Shown piece by piece: positions 1 through 6,625 of a DNA stretch of 13,648 nt. Origin of the DNA: Chloroflexota bacterium (GTDB taxonomy: Bacteria; Chloroflexota; Dehalococcoidia; Dehalococcoidales; Fen-1064). Each line of letters begins with the position of its first letter. Position 1 is the stretch's first letter. Under the pieces are notes generated by a model. That model ran no database searches and had not been told where the DNA came from. It saw only the letters and a program-made list of their open reading frames with translations. The stretch covers positions 1-13,648 of the forward strand of contig JAPLHG010000078.1 in NCBI GenBank assembly GCA_026389745.1, read 5' to 3'. Position numbers and translations under genes: made by a program.

Positions 1-14
1 TTCCTTCGGTCTTC

Positions 15-71
15 GGTAACACTAATTTTGAGGCAACGACCCCTTTCTTGGTAACACTAATTATGAGTCAA
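15..71. repeat. Two-copy direct repeat, 35-base period
   Basis: A 22-base unit beginning GGTAACACTAATT occurs at 15-36 and again at 50-71. The copies differ at two positions and are spaced 35 bases start to start. Just before the first copy is a small tandem duplication of CTTCGGT (4-10 and 11-17). No coding function is visible. The pair could be the right end of a longer array or the terminus of a mobile element lying left of the window; IS21-family elements, for example, carry repeated motifs inside their ends. Nothing here proves that. Confidence 0.6.
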
Positions 72-103
72 TGCGCTGGCTGGTTTTTGTCATTCAAAAC
101 CTC

Positions 104-109
104 TATACT
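104..109 (+). promoter_or_regulatory. Possible -10 box for rluB
   Basis: TATACT matches the sigma-70 -10 consensus at five of six positions and lies 30 bases before the rluB start codon. The -35 region is poor: CTGGTT at an 18-base spacing is the best I find. A weak AGGAT ribosome site (122-126) lies between it and the gene. This is a tentative call. Confidence 0.25.
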
Positions 110-139
110 TAAACAGCAGACAGGATACAAATTTAAAAT

Positions 140-856
140 ATGCCAACCAATACTTTACTTAAAGCCCTTACCGAAGGCGGTGTGGGCAGTCGCCGTAAAA
201 TGGCAGATGCCATCAAGAAAGGGAAGATCAGTGTCAATGGGACAATTGCCGAAAACTTCCGCCAGCCTGTGAATATTGATACCGACCATATTCTATTAGA
301 TGGACAATCGTTTAAACTGAAAGCAGCGCAGTCCATCTATCTTATGTTAAATAAACCGGAGGGGGTCCTCTGCACTACCAGTGATGAAAGGGGCAGGGGA
401 ACCATTCTGGATATTCTGCCCGAAAAGTACCGCCATCTACGACTCTATCCTGTAGGGCGGCTGGATATGGACAGCACCGGGTTACTAATTTTGACTAACG
501 ATGGCTCGCTCACCTACCAACTAACGCATCCCAGATTCGAGCACGAAAAAGAGTATCTGGTGCAGATAGAAGGCAGACTTCAGCCTCAGGAAAAGCAGAG
601 GCTAGAACGCGGTGTCAAACTTGAGGACGGGATGACCCATCCCGCGCTAATAAAAGAAATGCATTCATCACCATATAATTACAGCATCACCATCCACGAA
701 GGCAAAAAACGGCAGATACGCCGTATGTTCGCAAATCTTGGTTACCGTGTTATTGCCCTGAAGCGTATCAGAATGGGTAATCTGATTCTAAGCAATCTTA
801 GAGAAGGCGAAACCAGACCACTGACCGGGCGTGAAATCAAATCTCTATTGAAATGA
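140..856 (+). CDS. rluB: RsuA/RluB-family pseudouridine synthase
   Basis: This enzyme converts a uridine of rRNA to pseudouridine; the RluB branch acts on 23S rRNA in the peptidyl-transferase region, and RsuA acts on 16S rRNA. The 238 residues show an N-terminal S4 RNA-binding domain (about 5-50, with GSRRK and ISVNG). The catalytic domain follows: NKPEGV at 71-76, then GRLDMDSTGLLILTNDG from 106, in which Asp109 is the catalytic aspartate. EGKKRQIRRMF (187-197) and the closing GETRPLTGREI complete the family pattern. Length is normal for the family. The ATG at 140 follows a weak, rather distant AGGAT site. The gene stands alone on the plus strand and converges on the mutase gene. Choosing between RluB, RluE and RsuA by eye is not certain; RluB is the usual single member in such genomes. 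Confidence 0.9.
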   Translation: MPTNTLLKALTEGGVGSRRKMADAIKKGKISVNGTIAENFRQPVNIDTDHILLDGQSFKLKAAQSIYLMLNKPEGVLCTTSDERGRGTILDILPEKYRHLRLYPVGRLDMDSTGLLILTNDGSLTYQLTHPRFEHEKEYLVQIEGRLQPQEKQRLERGVKLEDGMTHPALIKEMHSSPYNYSITIHEGKKRQIRRMFANLGYRVIALKRIRMGNLILSNLREGETRPLTGREIKSLLK

Positions 857-933
857 GGCATCCGCAAAATGCCGGGAGATTCTGGATTTACTTATTTGAG
901 TTTCGCAGATAGCCCTGAATGGCTAGTTTGAGT

Positions 934-2364
934 TCAGATACCAACTAATTCCCTGCCGAATCGGAGCAGTTTCTGCACCCGCTCCGGTTTGTCAGTCTCG
1001 GCATAAATGCGCAGAATTGGCTCTGTGCCGGAGAACCTGACAAGCAACCATGAATTATCTGCCATGATAAAACGAAAACCATCGCGAGTATCTATTTTGA
1101 CTACTTTAATATTTTCAATGCTCCTGGGGAAATTATTGCGCACACGGGCAATGATACTCTGCCTTTTTCCCTCGGGGAGATGTAGGTCGATGCGGTCGTA
1201 ATAGTGTTCTCCTACCTTGCTGTAAAGATAATTCAGTAATTGTGATGGCGTCTTGCCGGCTTTGACCATAAAATCGAGGAAATAGAGCCCGGCAGGTATC
1301 GCATCCCGCTCAGGAATATGCCCGCGGAAGCCATAACCGCCGCTTTCCTCACCACCGATGATGGCATTCTGAGCAAGCATCACAGGTGCGACATACTTGA
1401 ATCCAACCGGAGTTTCAAAGACGGGTGCCTTGTAAATTTCGCCAAGACGGTCAATCATACTGGTGCTGGTAAGAGTCTTGACAAGGGCACCACGCTCACC
1501 CCGGACTTCCAAAAGATATAAACTCAGTAATGCAAATACTTGTAACTGGGTGAGAAAACGGCCTTTTTCATCGATAATACCGATGCGGTCGGCATCGCCA
1601 TCAGTCGCTAAACCTATATTTGCCTTCTGCTCAACTACCAGAGACGAAAGATTTTTCAGATTGACGGAGATAGGTTCTGGATTGATACCGGGAAAAGCAG
1701 GATTACGTTCACCATTGATTTCCGTTATCCGGCTTGTACCACCACTAAGGAGCGTCTTGAAGTAACCTGCGCCCACACCATACATAGAATCGACTACTAT
1801 TTTCAGCCCAGATTTTCGTAAGCCATCAAGGTCAATAAGCTTGCTGATGTCGGCAAGATACGCGGGAGTTAAATCGAGGTACTCTACTGTTTTTTCTTTT
1901 ACAGCCTGAGCCATGGAGATGGAGTTCATCTTGCCTGCACTAATGGCACGGGCTATGTGCTTTTCAACTTCAGCGGCAGTTTCCGATGAAACACTGGCGC
2001 CGGTTTCCTCGCGGAATTTGAAGCCGTTCCACTTCGCCGGGTTATGGCTGGCAGTGATGGCAATCCCACCTCCGGCTTTCTTACTGATAACTCCGAAAGA
2101 AACAAACGGGGTAGGAATAGCTTTAGAAGAAAGGTAAACTTTGATGCCATTACCCGCCATTACTTCTGCGGTGGTGGCGGCAAAATCCTCGGAGGCAAAG
2201 CGATAGTCATAACCGATGAACACGCCGCGACTGGCCAAGCTCTTTTGTTTCAGATAGTCAGCGACACCCTGAGCACAGAAGCGTACATTGGCAAAGGTGA
2301 AGTCCTCAGCAACCACTCCCCGCCAACCGTCAGTGCCAAATTTGATGGGATTGTTCTTCGCCAA
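934..2364 (-). CDS. Phosphoglucomutase/phosphomannomutase (alpha-D-phosphohexomutase)
   Basis: This cytosolic enzyme interconverts hexose 1-phosphate and 6-phosphate through a phosphoserine intermediate, feeding cell-wall, glycogen and nucleotide-sugar synthesis. All four superfamily sites are present in 476 residues: the phosphoserine loop TASHNP (104-109, Ser106), the Mg2+ loop DGDADR (255-260), the sugar-binding loop GEESGG (338-343) and the phosphate-binding loop RFSGTEP (443-449). The N-terminal KFGTDGWRG is also typical. The start codon is TTG; it is supported by AAGGTG seven bases upstream, and no ATG fits both frame and homology. Glucose versus mannose preference cannot be read from the motifs. 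The gene is separated from metK by 236 bases holding a REP-like element, so it may have its own promoter. It converges on rluB. Confidence 0.92.
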   Translation of the reverse strand: MAKNNPIKFGTDGWRGVVAEDFTFANVRFCAQGVADYLKQKSLASRGVFIGYDYRFASEDFAATTAEVMAGNGIKVYLSSKAIPTPFVSFGVISKKAGGGIAITASHNPAKWNGFKFREETGASVSSETAAEVEKHIARAISAGKMNSISMAQAVKEKTVEYLDLTPAYLADISKLIDLDGLRKSGLKIVVDSMYGVGAGYFKTLLSGGTSRITEINGERNPAFPGINPEPISVNLKNLSSLVVEQKANIGLATDGDADRIGIIDEKGRFLTQLQVFALLSLYLLEVRGERGALVKTLTSTSMIDRLGEIYKAPVFETPVGFKYVAPVMLAQNAIIGGEESGGYGFRGHIPERDAIPAGLYFLDFMVKAGKTPSQLLNYLYSKVGEHYYDRIDLHLPEGKRQSIIARVRNNFPRSIENIKVVKIDTRDGFRFIMADNSWLLVRFSGTEPILRIYAETDKPERVQKLLRFGRELVGI

Positions 2365-2371
2365 TCACTCT

Positions 2372-2377
2372 CACCTT
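2372..2377 (-). promoter_or_regulatory. Ribosome binding site deciding a TTG start
   Basis: Read on the minus strand this is AAGGTG, seven bases before the TTG at 2364. It fixes the mutase start at this TTG, which places the conserved KFGTDGWRG motif eight residues in, as expected for the family. Confidence 0.7.
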
Positions 2378-2381
2378 AATA

Positions 2382-2435
2382 CTCTCCCACATTGGGGAAG
2401 AGAATTATTTTTTACTCCGAGGGGCTAACCGCCCC
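2382..2435 (-). other. Mutase 5' leader with two small hairpins
   Basis: On the minus strand, GGGGC and GCCCC (2431-2435 and 2421-2425) form a five-pair stem with a five-base loop. Further down, CTCTTCCC and GGGAGAG (2402-2395 and 2388-2382) form a seven-pair stem with one bulged T, ending just before the AAGGTG ribosome site. Neither stem is followed by a T-run, so they are not classic terminators. They may be a structured leader or the remains of a repeat. I recognise no known riboswitch class. Confidence 0.35.
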
Positions 2436-2474
2436 ACTATGACTCCCTTTAGTAGGTAAGGATTTAAAACAATT

Positions 2475-2545
2475 TGCCATTCTGGCGTAGGCCAGAATCC
2501 AGAAAAGATTTATTCTGGATTATCAGGCTTGACTCGATAATGGCA
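2475..2545. repeat. REP/MITE-like 71-base multi-arm palindrome
   Basis: The outer arms TGCCATT (2475-2481) and AATGGCA (2539-2545) are perfect inverted copies. Inside lie three further stems: ATTCTGGC/GCCAGAAT (2479-2486 with 2491-2498, four-base loop), AATCCAGAA/TTCTGGATT (2496-2504 with 2513-2521), and ATTATC/GATAAT (2519-2524 with 2536-2541). The overall plan resembles the dispersed intergenic palindromes of many bacteria, in which two hairpins are joined by a CCAG/CTGG centre. It carries no gene. It lies downstream of metK and upstream of the mutase gene, where its RNA could end or stabilise the metK transcript. The mismatched right stem suggests an old, decayed copy. Confidence 0.65.
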
Positions 2546-2578
2546 TCTCTATTTTGATAATTTATAATTTCAAAATTT

Positions 2579-2598
2579 GAATTTGTTTGGTATTTCGG
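2579..2598. repeat. AT-rich dispersed repeat beside the metK stop
   Basis: The 20 bases beginning GAATTTGTT match those at 9087-9106 at 16 of 20 positions. Each copy lies just beyond the stop codon of a minus-strand gene (metK here, MTA phosphorylase there). Next to it is a near-perfect palindrome, TTCAAA-A-TTTGAA (2569-2581). See the related entries at 7972-7996, 9042-9063, 9087-9125 and 10121-10137. Confidence 0.4.
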
Positions 2599-2600
2599 GT

Positions 2601-3827
2601 TTATGATTTAGTGTTTTTCTTCCCGAAAGCTTCTTTTCTCAGGATTTTGGCTTTATCTGTTTTTTCCCACGGCAGGTCAATATCAGTCCGCCCGAAGTGA
2701 CCATAGGCAGCGGTCTGTTGGTAAATAGGACGGCGCAGGTCAAGGTACTCGATAATTGCCGCCGGTCTGAGGTCGAAATACTTATCAATCAGCTTCAATA
2801 TAACCTCATTCTTAACCTTCCCGGTATCAAAGGTCTCCACGGATACGGACAATGGTCTTGCTTTACCGATCACATAAGAAATCTGAATTTCCAGCCTATC
2901 TGCCAGTCCAGCCGCTACCAGGTTCTTAGCAATGTAACGCCCCATATAAGCGGCGGAACGGTCAACCTTGGTAGGGTCTTTACCGGAGAAAGCCCCACCG
3001 CCATGCCGGGCAATACCACCATAGCTATCCACCAGAATCTTACGACCGGTGAAACCCGTATCGGAGGCAGGACCGCCAATGACAAACCTGCCGGTGCCAT
3101 TGATATAGAACTGTGTATCTTTATCAAGCAATTTGGCAGGGATAACCTTCTTGATAACCTTCTCGATAACGTCTTTCTGGATTTGTTCATTGCTGACATT
3201 GTCATCATGCTGAGCGGCGATAACGACGTTGGTGACGCGCCTCGGCTTGCCTTTGCAGTATTCAACTGTTACCTGTGATTTGCCATCAGGTCTGAGGTAA
3301 GGGATAATCTTCTTTTTTCTCGACTCGGCGAGTCTCAAACAAAGTCTGTGGGCTAAAGCAATCGGTAAGGGCATCAGTTCCGGAGTCTCGTTGCAAGCAA
3401 ACCCGAACATCATCCCCTGGTCACCGGCGCCTTCCTTATCGAACTCATCAATCTTCTTCTTTTCCCGAGCTTCCAGGGATTTGCTGACACCCTGAGAAAT
3501 ATCAGGAGACTGTTCTTTGATACCGGAAATCACACCGCAGGACTGGTAGTCAAAGTTGTAGCGAGGGTCTGTGTAGCCAATACTTTTGACAACCTCGCGA
3601 ACAATCTTCTGAACATCCACATAACATTTTGTTGTGATTTCCCCCAGCACCACTACAAGCCCGGTGGTAACGGCAGTCTCGCAGGCAACCCTACCGTAAG
3701 GGTCTTTTGCCATAATTGCATCCAGTATTGCATCAGAAATCTGGTCACAGATTTTATCGGGATGTCCTTCTGTTACCGATTCTGAAGTAAGCAGATATTT
3801 GGATGACTCTGTGAAACAATTTGCCAT
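2601..3827 (-). CDS. metK: S-adenosylmethionine synthetase (methionine adenosyltransferase)
   Basis: MetK makes S-adenosylmethionine from methionine and ATP, releasing phosphate and pyrophosphate. The 408 residues carry the family signatures in order: GHPDK (21-25) near the N-terminus, the ATP loop GAGDQG (133-138, followed by MMFGFA), and the second signature GGGAFSGKD (276-284) followed by PTKVDRSAAYMGR. The C-terminal stretch with YGHFGR is also typical. Length is slightly above the roughly 385-400 usual, because of a short lysine-rich tail. The ATG follows a strong AAAGGAG site. It is the last gene of the five-gene operon, 17 bases after ahcY, which places synthesis of the methyl donor next to removal of its product. 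No SAM riboswitch is seen at the head of this operon. Confidence 0.97.
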   Translation of the reverse strand: MANCFTESSKYLLTSESVTEGHPDKICDQISDAILDAIMAKDPYGRVACETAVTTGLVVVLGEITTKCYVDVQKIVREVVKSIGYTDPRYNFDYQSCGVISGIKEQSPDISQGVSKSLEAREKKKIDEFDKEGAGDQGMMFGFACNETPELMPLPIALAHRLCLRLAESRKKKIIPYLRPDGKSQVTVEYCKGKPRRVTNVVIAAQHDDNVSNEQIQKDVIEKVIKKVIPAKLLDKDTQFYINGTGRFVIGGPASDTGFTGRKILVDSYGGIARHGGGAFSGKDPTKVDRSAAYMGRYIAKNLVAAGLADRLEIQISYVIGKARPLSVSVETFDTGKVKNEVILKLIDKYFDLRPAAIIEYLDLRRPIYQQTAAYGHFGRTDIDLPWEKTDKAKILRKEAFGKKNTKS

Positions 3828-3844
3828 TCCTTCTCCTTTCTAAT

Positions 3845-5110
3845 CTAAGTGCCTTCCTGCCAGCTGTTCAGGTATTCCTGTTGTTCTGGCGTAAGAGTAT
3901 CAATTTTGATTCCCATAGAATCAAGTTTTAATCGGGCGACATTTTTATCAATTTCATCAGGAACGCTGTAAACCTTTTTCTCCAGCTTGCCCTGATTTTT
4001 GACCAGGTGCTCCATGCAGAGCGCCTGGTTGGCAAAACTCATATCCATCACACTGGCGGGATGCCCTTCTGCGGCAACGAGATTGATGAGTCTGCCCTCT
4101 CCAAGCAAATACAGCTTTCTCCCATTCTTTAAGGTGTAGCGCTCCACAAACGGGCGAATCTCCTCCTTCTTTTTAGAGATGCCCTCCAGCGCCGGAATAT
4201 TGATTTCAACATTGAAGTGGCCGCTATTAGCTAAAATAGCGTCGTCTTTCATCGCTTCGAAATGCTGTTTATCAATTACATTCTTGTCACCAGTAATGGT
4301 CACAAAGACATCACCGAGTTTCGCCGCTTCCGCAATGGGCATCACTTCAAAACCATCCATCACAGCTTCCAGCGCCCTAACCGGCTTTACTTCGGTAACA
4401 ATCACACGGGCACCCATCCCTTTAGCTCTCAAACCGAAACCATGCCCGCACCAACCGTAGCCGCAGAGAACGACAATTTTGCTTGACCATAGAATATTCG
4501 TGGCGCGAGTGATACCATCCATGGTGCTTTGCCCGGTGCCGTAGCGGTTATCGAACAGATATTTGGTTTCGGCATCGTTAACAGCAATGATTGGATATTT
4601 CAACGCTCCAGCTTTTGCCATACTGCGCAAACGAATGACACCTGTGGTCGTTTCTTCTGTCCCACCGATGATGTTTTTGATAAGAGCCTTCCGTTTGGTA
4701 TGCAGAGTTGTGACAAGGTCAGCGCCATCATCACAAGTGATTTGCGGCTTATAGTCAAGAGCGGTATTGATATGTTTGTAATAGGTATCGCCATCCTCTC
4801 CCTTGATAGCATTGGTGGGGATACCGCACTCCACCATTGCGGCGGCAACATCGTCCTGGGTGCTGAGCGGATTGGAGGCGCAGAAAATAGCATCTGCACC
4901 GCCGGCTTTTAAGGCTAATGCCAGATTAGCGGTCTCAGTGGTAATGTGGAGACAGCACGCAATACGAATACCCTTGAGTGTCTTCTCTTTCTTGAACCGT
5001 TCGGTGATGAGCTTGAGCACGGGCATCTCACGCGCCGCCCATTCAATCCGATTTCTCCCCGCTTCAGCCAGTGTAGGGTCTTTGACATCATAATTTTTCT
5101 TACTTACCAT
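3845..5110 (-). CDS. ahcY: Adenosylhomocysteinase (S-adenosylhomocysteine hydrolase)
   Basis: AhcY reversibly splits S-adenosylhomocysteine into homocysteine and adenosine using bound NAD, relieving product inhibition of methyltransferases. Seen in 421 residues: substrate-site motifs HITTETA (55-61) and NDAETKYLFDNRYGTGQS (from 178), the NAD-binding Rossmann loop GYGWCG (217-222), NSGHFNVEI (295-303) and GEGRLINLVAAEGHP (337-351). The length and the ending at YLNSWQEGT match the shorter archaeal/Thermotoga type; the KPxxYRY tail of the longer eukaryotic and proteobacterial enzymes is absent. AGGAG lies five bases before the ATG. The gene sits between the PHP gene (18-base gap) and metK (17-base gap). 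Some archaeal relatives prefer S-inosylhomocysteine, so strict substrate preference is not certain. Confidence 0.96.
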   Translation of the reverse strand: MVSKKNYDVKDPTLAEAGRNRIEWAAREMPVLKLITERFKKEKTLKGIRIACCLHITTETANLALALKAGGADAIFCASNPLSTQDDVAAAMVECGIPTNAIKGEDGDTYYKHINTALDYKPQITCDDGADLVTTLHTKRKALIKNIIGGTEETTTGVIRLRSMAKAGALKYPIIAVNDAETKYLFDNRYGTGQSTMDGITRATNILWSSKIVVLCGYGWCGHGFGLRAKGMGARVIVTEVKPVRALEAVMDGFEVMPIAEAAKLGDVFVTITGDKNVIDKQHFEAMKDDAILANSGHFNVEINIPALEGISKKKEEIRPFVERYTLKNGRKLYLLGEGRLINLVAAEGHPASVMDMSFANQALCMEHLVKNQGKLEKKVYSVPDEIDKNVARLKLDSMGIKIDTLTPEQQEYLNSWQEGT

Positions 5111-5128
5111 TAAGACTCCTAAATACGG

Positions 5129-5992
5129 TTAGTGCTGGAACTGCTCGGCGACCTCAGGCGGCATTACTACCGTACCCATAATGATAGGTTTCTGATGGCA
5201 ATCACTACCGCCGGTGGCAATGAGCTGGTGCTTGCGGACAAATTCGAGGTAGTGCGACACGGTTTTATTATCGTGTCGTGGGTGCCAGCATTCCACACCG
5301 TTGATATATTCTAGCATATTTTCGTAGATGATTTGCGTCTGTTGTCCCAAATCCTTTGCGATGGTTACAAGAGAGGTTCCACCAGGGTCGTTAGGATGGG
5401 CAAGGACTAAAATACCACCGGCGCTCCTGATAATTTTAGATGCCTCGCTAAGAGACAACGGGTATTTGGGGACATCGCACTTTACCAAATATCTGTCAAA
5501 GGCTTCCTGTATATCCCCAACAATGCCTTTCTTGACCATATAGGCGGCGATATGCGGTCGTCCGAAAGCGCCGTCAATACTGTCCCTGATATTCTGCATA
5601 TCCTTCTCGGTAAATTGTGCTATACCCTCTCTGGTAAACTCAACGTTAATCTTTTCCAAAATCTCATGCGCCCGTTTTCCCCGGTGTTCCCGCATCAACT
5701 GGAGTTTTTCCTGCAATGCTTTGTTATTGATGTCAAAATCATACCCCAGAAAGTCCAACGAAATGGGTTTGCCTGCAGGTGGCTGAAAGGTAACATTCAA
5801 TTCTACACCGGTAATATATGAGATGCCATATTCTTTCGTCAGCACAATAGCTTGCCCCTGAGCCTCAAGGGAATCGTGGTCAGTGACGGACATCAGGCTA
5901 ATGTTCCGCTTTTTGGCTTCTTCGATAACCTTTTCTACGGACAGAGCGCCATCGGAACCAGTACTGGTGTGAATGTGCAGGTCAATTTTCAT
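5129..5992 (-). CDS. PHP-domain metal-dependent phosphoesterase (TrpH/RNase AM-like)
   Basis: Members of this family (COG0613) hydrolyse phosphoesters at a cluster of divalent metals; characterised relatives are 3',5'-nucleoside bisphosphate phosphatases and 5'-3' exoribonucleases. The metal ligands are all visible in 287 residues: DLHIHT (His6, His8), TDHD (Asp38, His39), GVELN (Glu64), GRPHIA (His147), LAHP (His199), CWHPRH (His237) and GGSDCH (Asp264, His266). I take the ATG at 5992, whose A is shared with the TGA stop of the kinase gene (TGATG), implying coupled translation. A GTG one codon earlier (5995) is also possible. The neighbours suggest a role near adenosine or nucleotide by-products of methyl metabolism, but that is only a guess from context. 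Confidence 0.88.
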   Translation of the reverse strand: MKIDLHIHTSTGSDGALSVEKVIEEAKKRNISLMSVTDHDSLEAQGQAIVLTKEYGISYITGVELNVTFQPPAGKPISLDFLGYDFDINNKALQEKLQLMREHRGKRAHEILEKINVEFTREGIAQFTEKDMQNIRDSIDGAFGRPHIAAYMVKKGIVGDIQEAFDRYLVKCDVPKYPLSLSEASKIIRSAGGILVLAHPNDPGGTSLVTIAKDLGQQTQIIYENMLEYINGVECWHPRHDNKTVSHYLEFVRKHQLIATGGSDCHQKPIIMGTVVMPPEVAEQFQH

Positions 5993-6597
5993 CACGCTCT
6001 CTTAACAATCGCTGTGAGATACAGACTCTCGACCTCACCCGTGGTAGTATCAACAATAAGGTGCATGACTTTGAGCTTCGGAAATAACTTCTTAATGTCA
6101 TTGAGGCCAACCTTCTCAAATTTGGCTTTGTTATTGAGATACGCCTGCTCGGTGAGGGCATTGGACTCATATTTCTCTTTGGTACGTTTTAGAATACGCT
6201 TGATGGACACTTCCTGTAGGCAATCAGTCTGGAGAATAACCAGTGTTTTATTGTTTTTGTCGGCAACTTCAGCGGCACGTTTCCTGAGTTCCTGCGTGAT
6301 AAAAGTGGCATCGAGAATCACGCTATTGTTCTTTTTCAGAGTTTCATCCGCTCGACGGAATACTTCGTCATAGACAGAAAGCCGATTGTTCATATTTGCG
6401 GCGACTTTTTCGTCGAAGACATCCTTCCCCTCCAACACCTCCAATCTGATAATGTCCGACCTCAGCATCGGGGTGCCTTTGATTTTGACGACTTCTTCGC
6501 TGGTCTCTGTTTTCCATGTAGCCGGTAAACCGGTAGTAATCATCAAAAAATTATCGCCTAATTCTTCTTTCACGAATTTCAGAAACGGCTTTTTCAT
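5992..6597 (-). CDS. P-loop kinase-like ATPase (COG0645 type), unusual Walker A
   Basis: A 201-residue P-loop NTPase of the predicted small-molecule kinase type. The Walker A loop reads GLPATWKT (23-30); the glycine normally before the lysine is Trp28, though Lys29 and Thr30 remain. RSD (46-48) resembles the acceptor-site SSD/RSD of this group, VILDATF (93-99) is the Walker B-like strand, and RILKRTK (134-140) supplies lid arginines. The substrate is unknown. GGAG lies eight bases before the ATG. The gene follows the COG2187-like gene by 28 bases and overlaps the PHP start by one base. In many bacteria these two proteins are one fused polypeptide, COG2187 first and COG0645 second; here the order is the same but they are separate. 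There is no sign of an antitoxin, so a zeta-toxin reading is not supported. Confidence 0.75.
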   Translation of the reverse strand: MKKPFLKFVKEELGDNFLMITTGLPATWKTETSEEVVKIKGTPMLRSDIIRLEVLEGKDVFDEKVAANMNNRLSVYDEVFRRADETLKKNNSVILDATFITQELRKRAAEVADKNNKTLVILQTDCLQEVSIKRILKRTKEKYESNALTEQAYLNNKAKFEKVGLNDIKKLFPKLKVMHLIVDTTTGEVESLYLTAIVKRA

Positions 6598-6625
6598 CTT
6601 TTTACTCCGTTTGTCATTGCTTTTA

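Noticed and set aside
857..933. Bidirectional terminator between rluB and the mutase gene
   Set aside because: The only stem I see (GGCAT/ATGCC, 857-873) has five pairs and no T-run on either side, which is too weak to call.
2421..2435. Intrinsic terminator GGGGC/GCCCC
   Set aside because: Five-pair stem followed by non-T sequence on both strands; treated instead as part of a leader.
2697..3278. 193-codon plus-strand ORF antisense to metK
   Set aside because: It lies wholly within metK in the opposite strand, has no recognisable motif or ribosome site, and mirrors the codon pattern of metK.
5992..6597. Zeta-type toxin kinase
   Set aside because: No epsilon-like antitoxin gene is next to it, and the pairing with a COG2187 gene inside a metabolic operon fits another role better.
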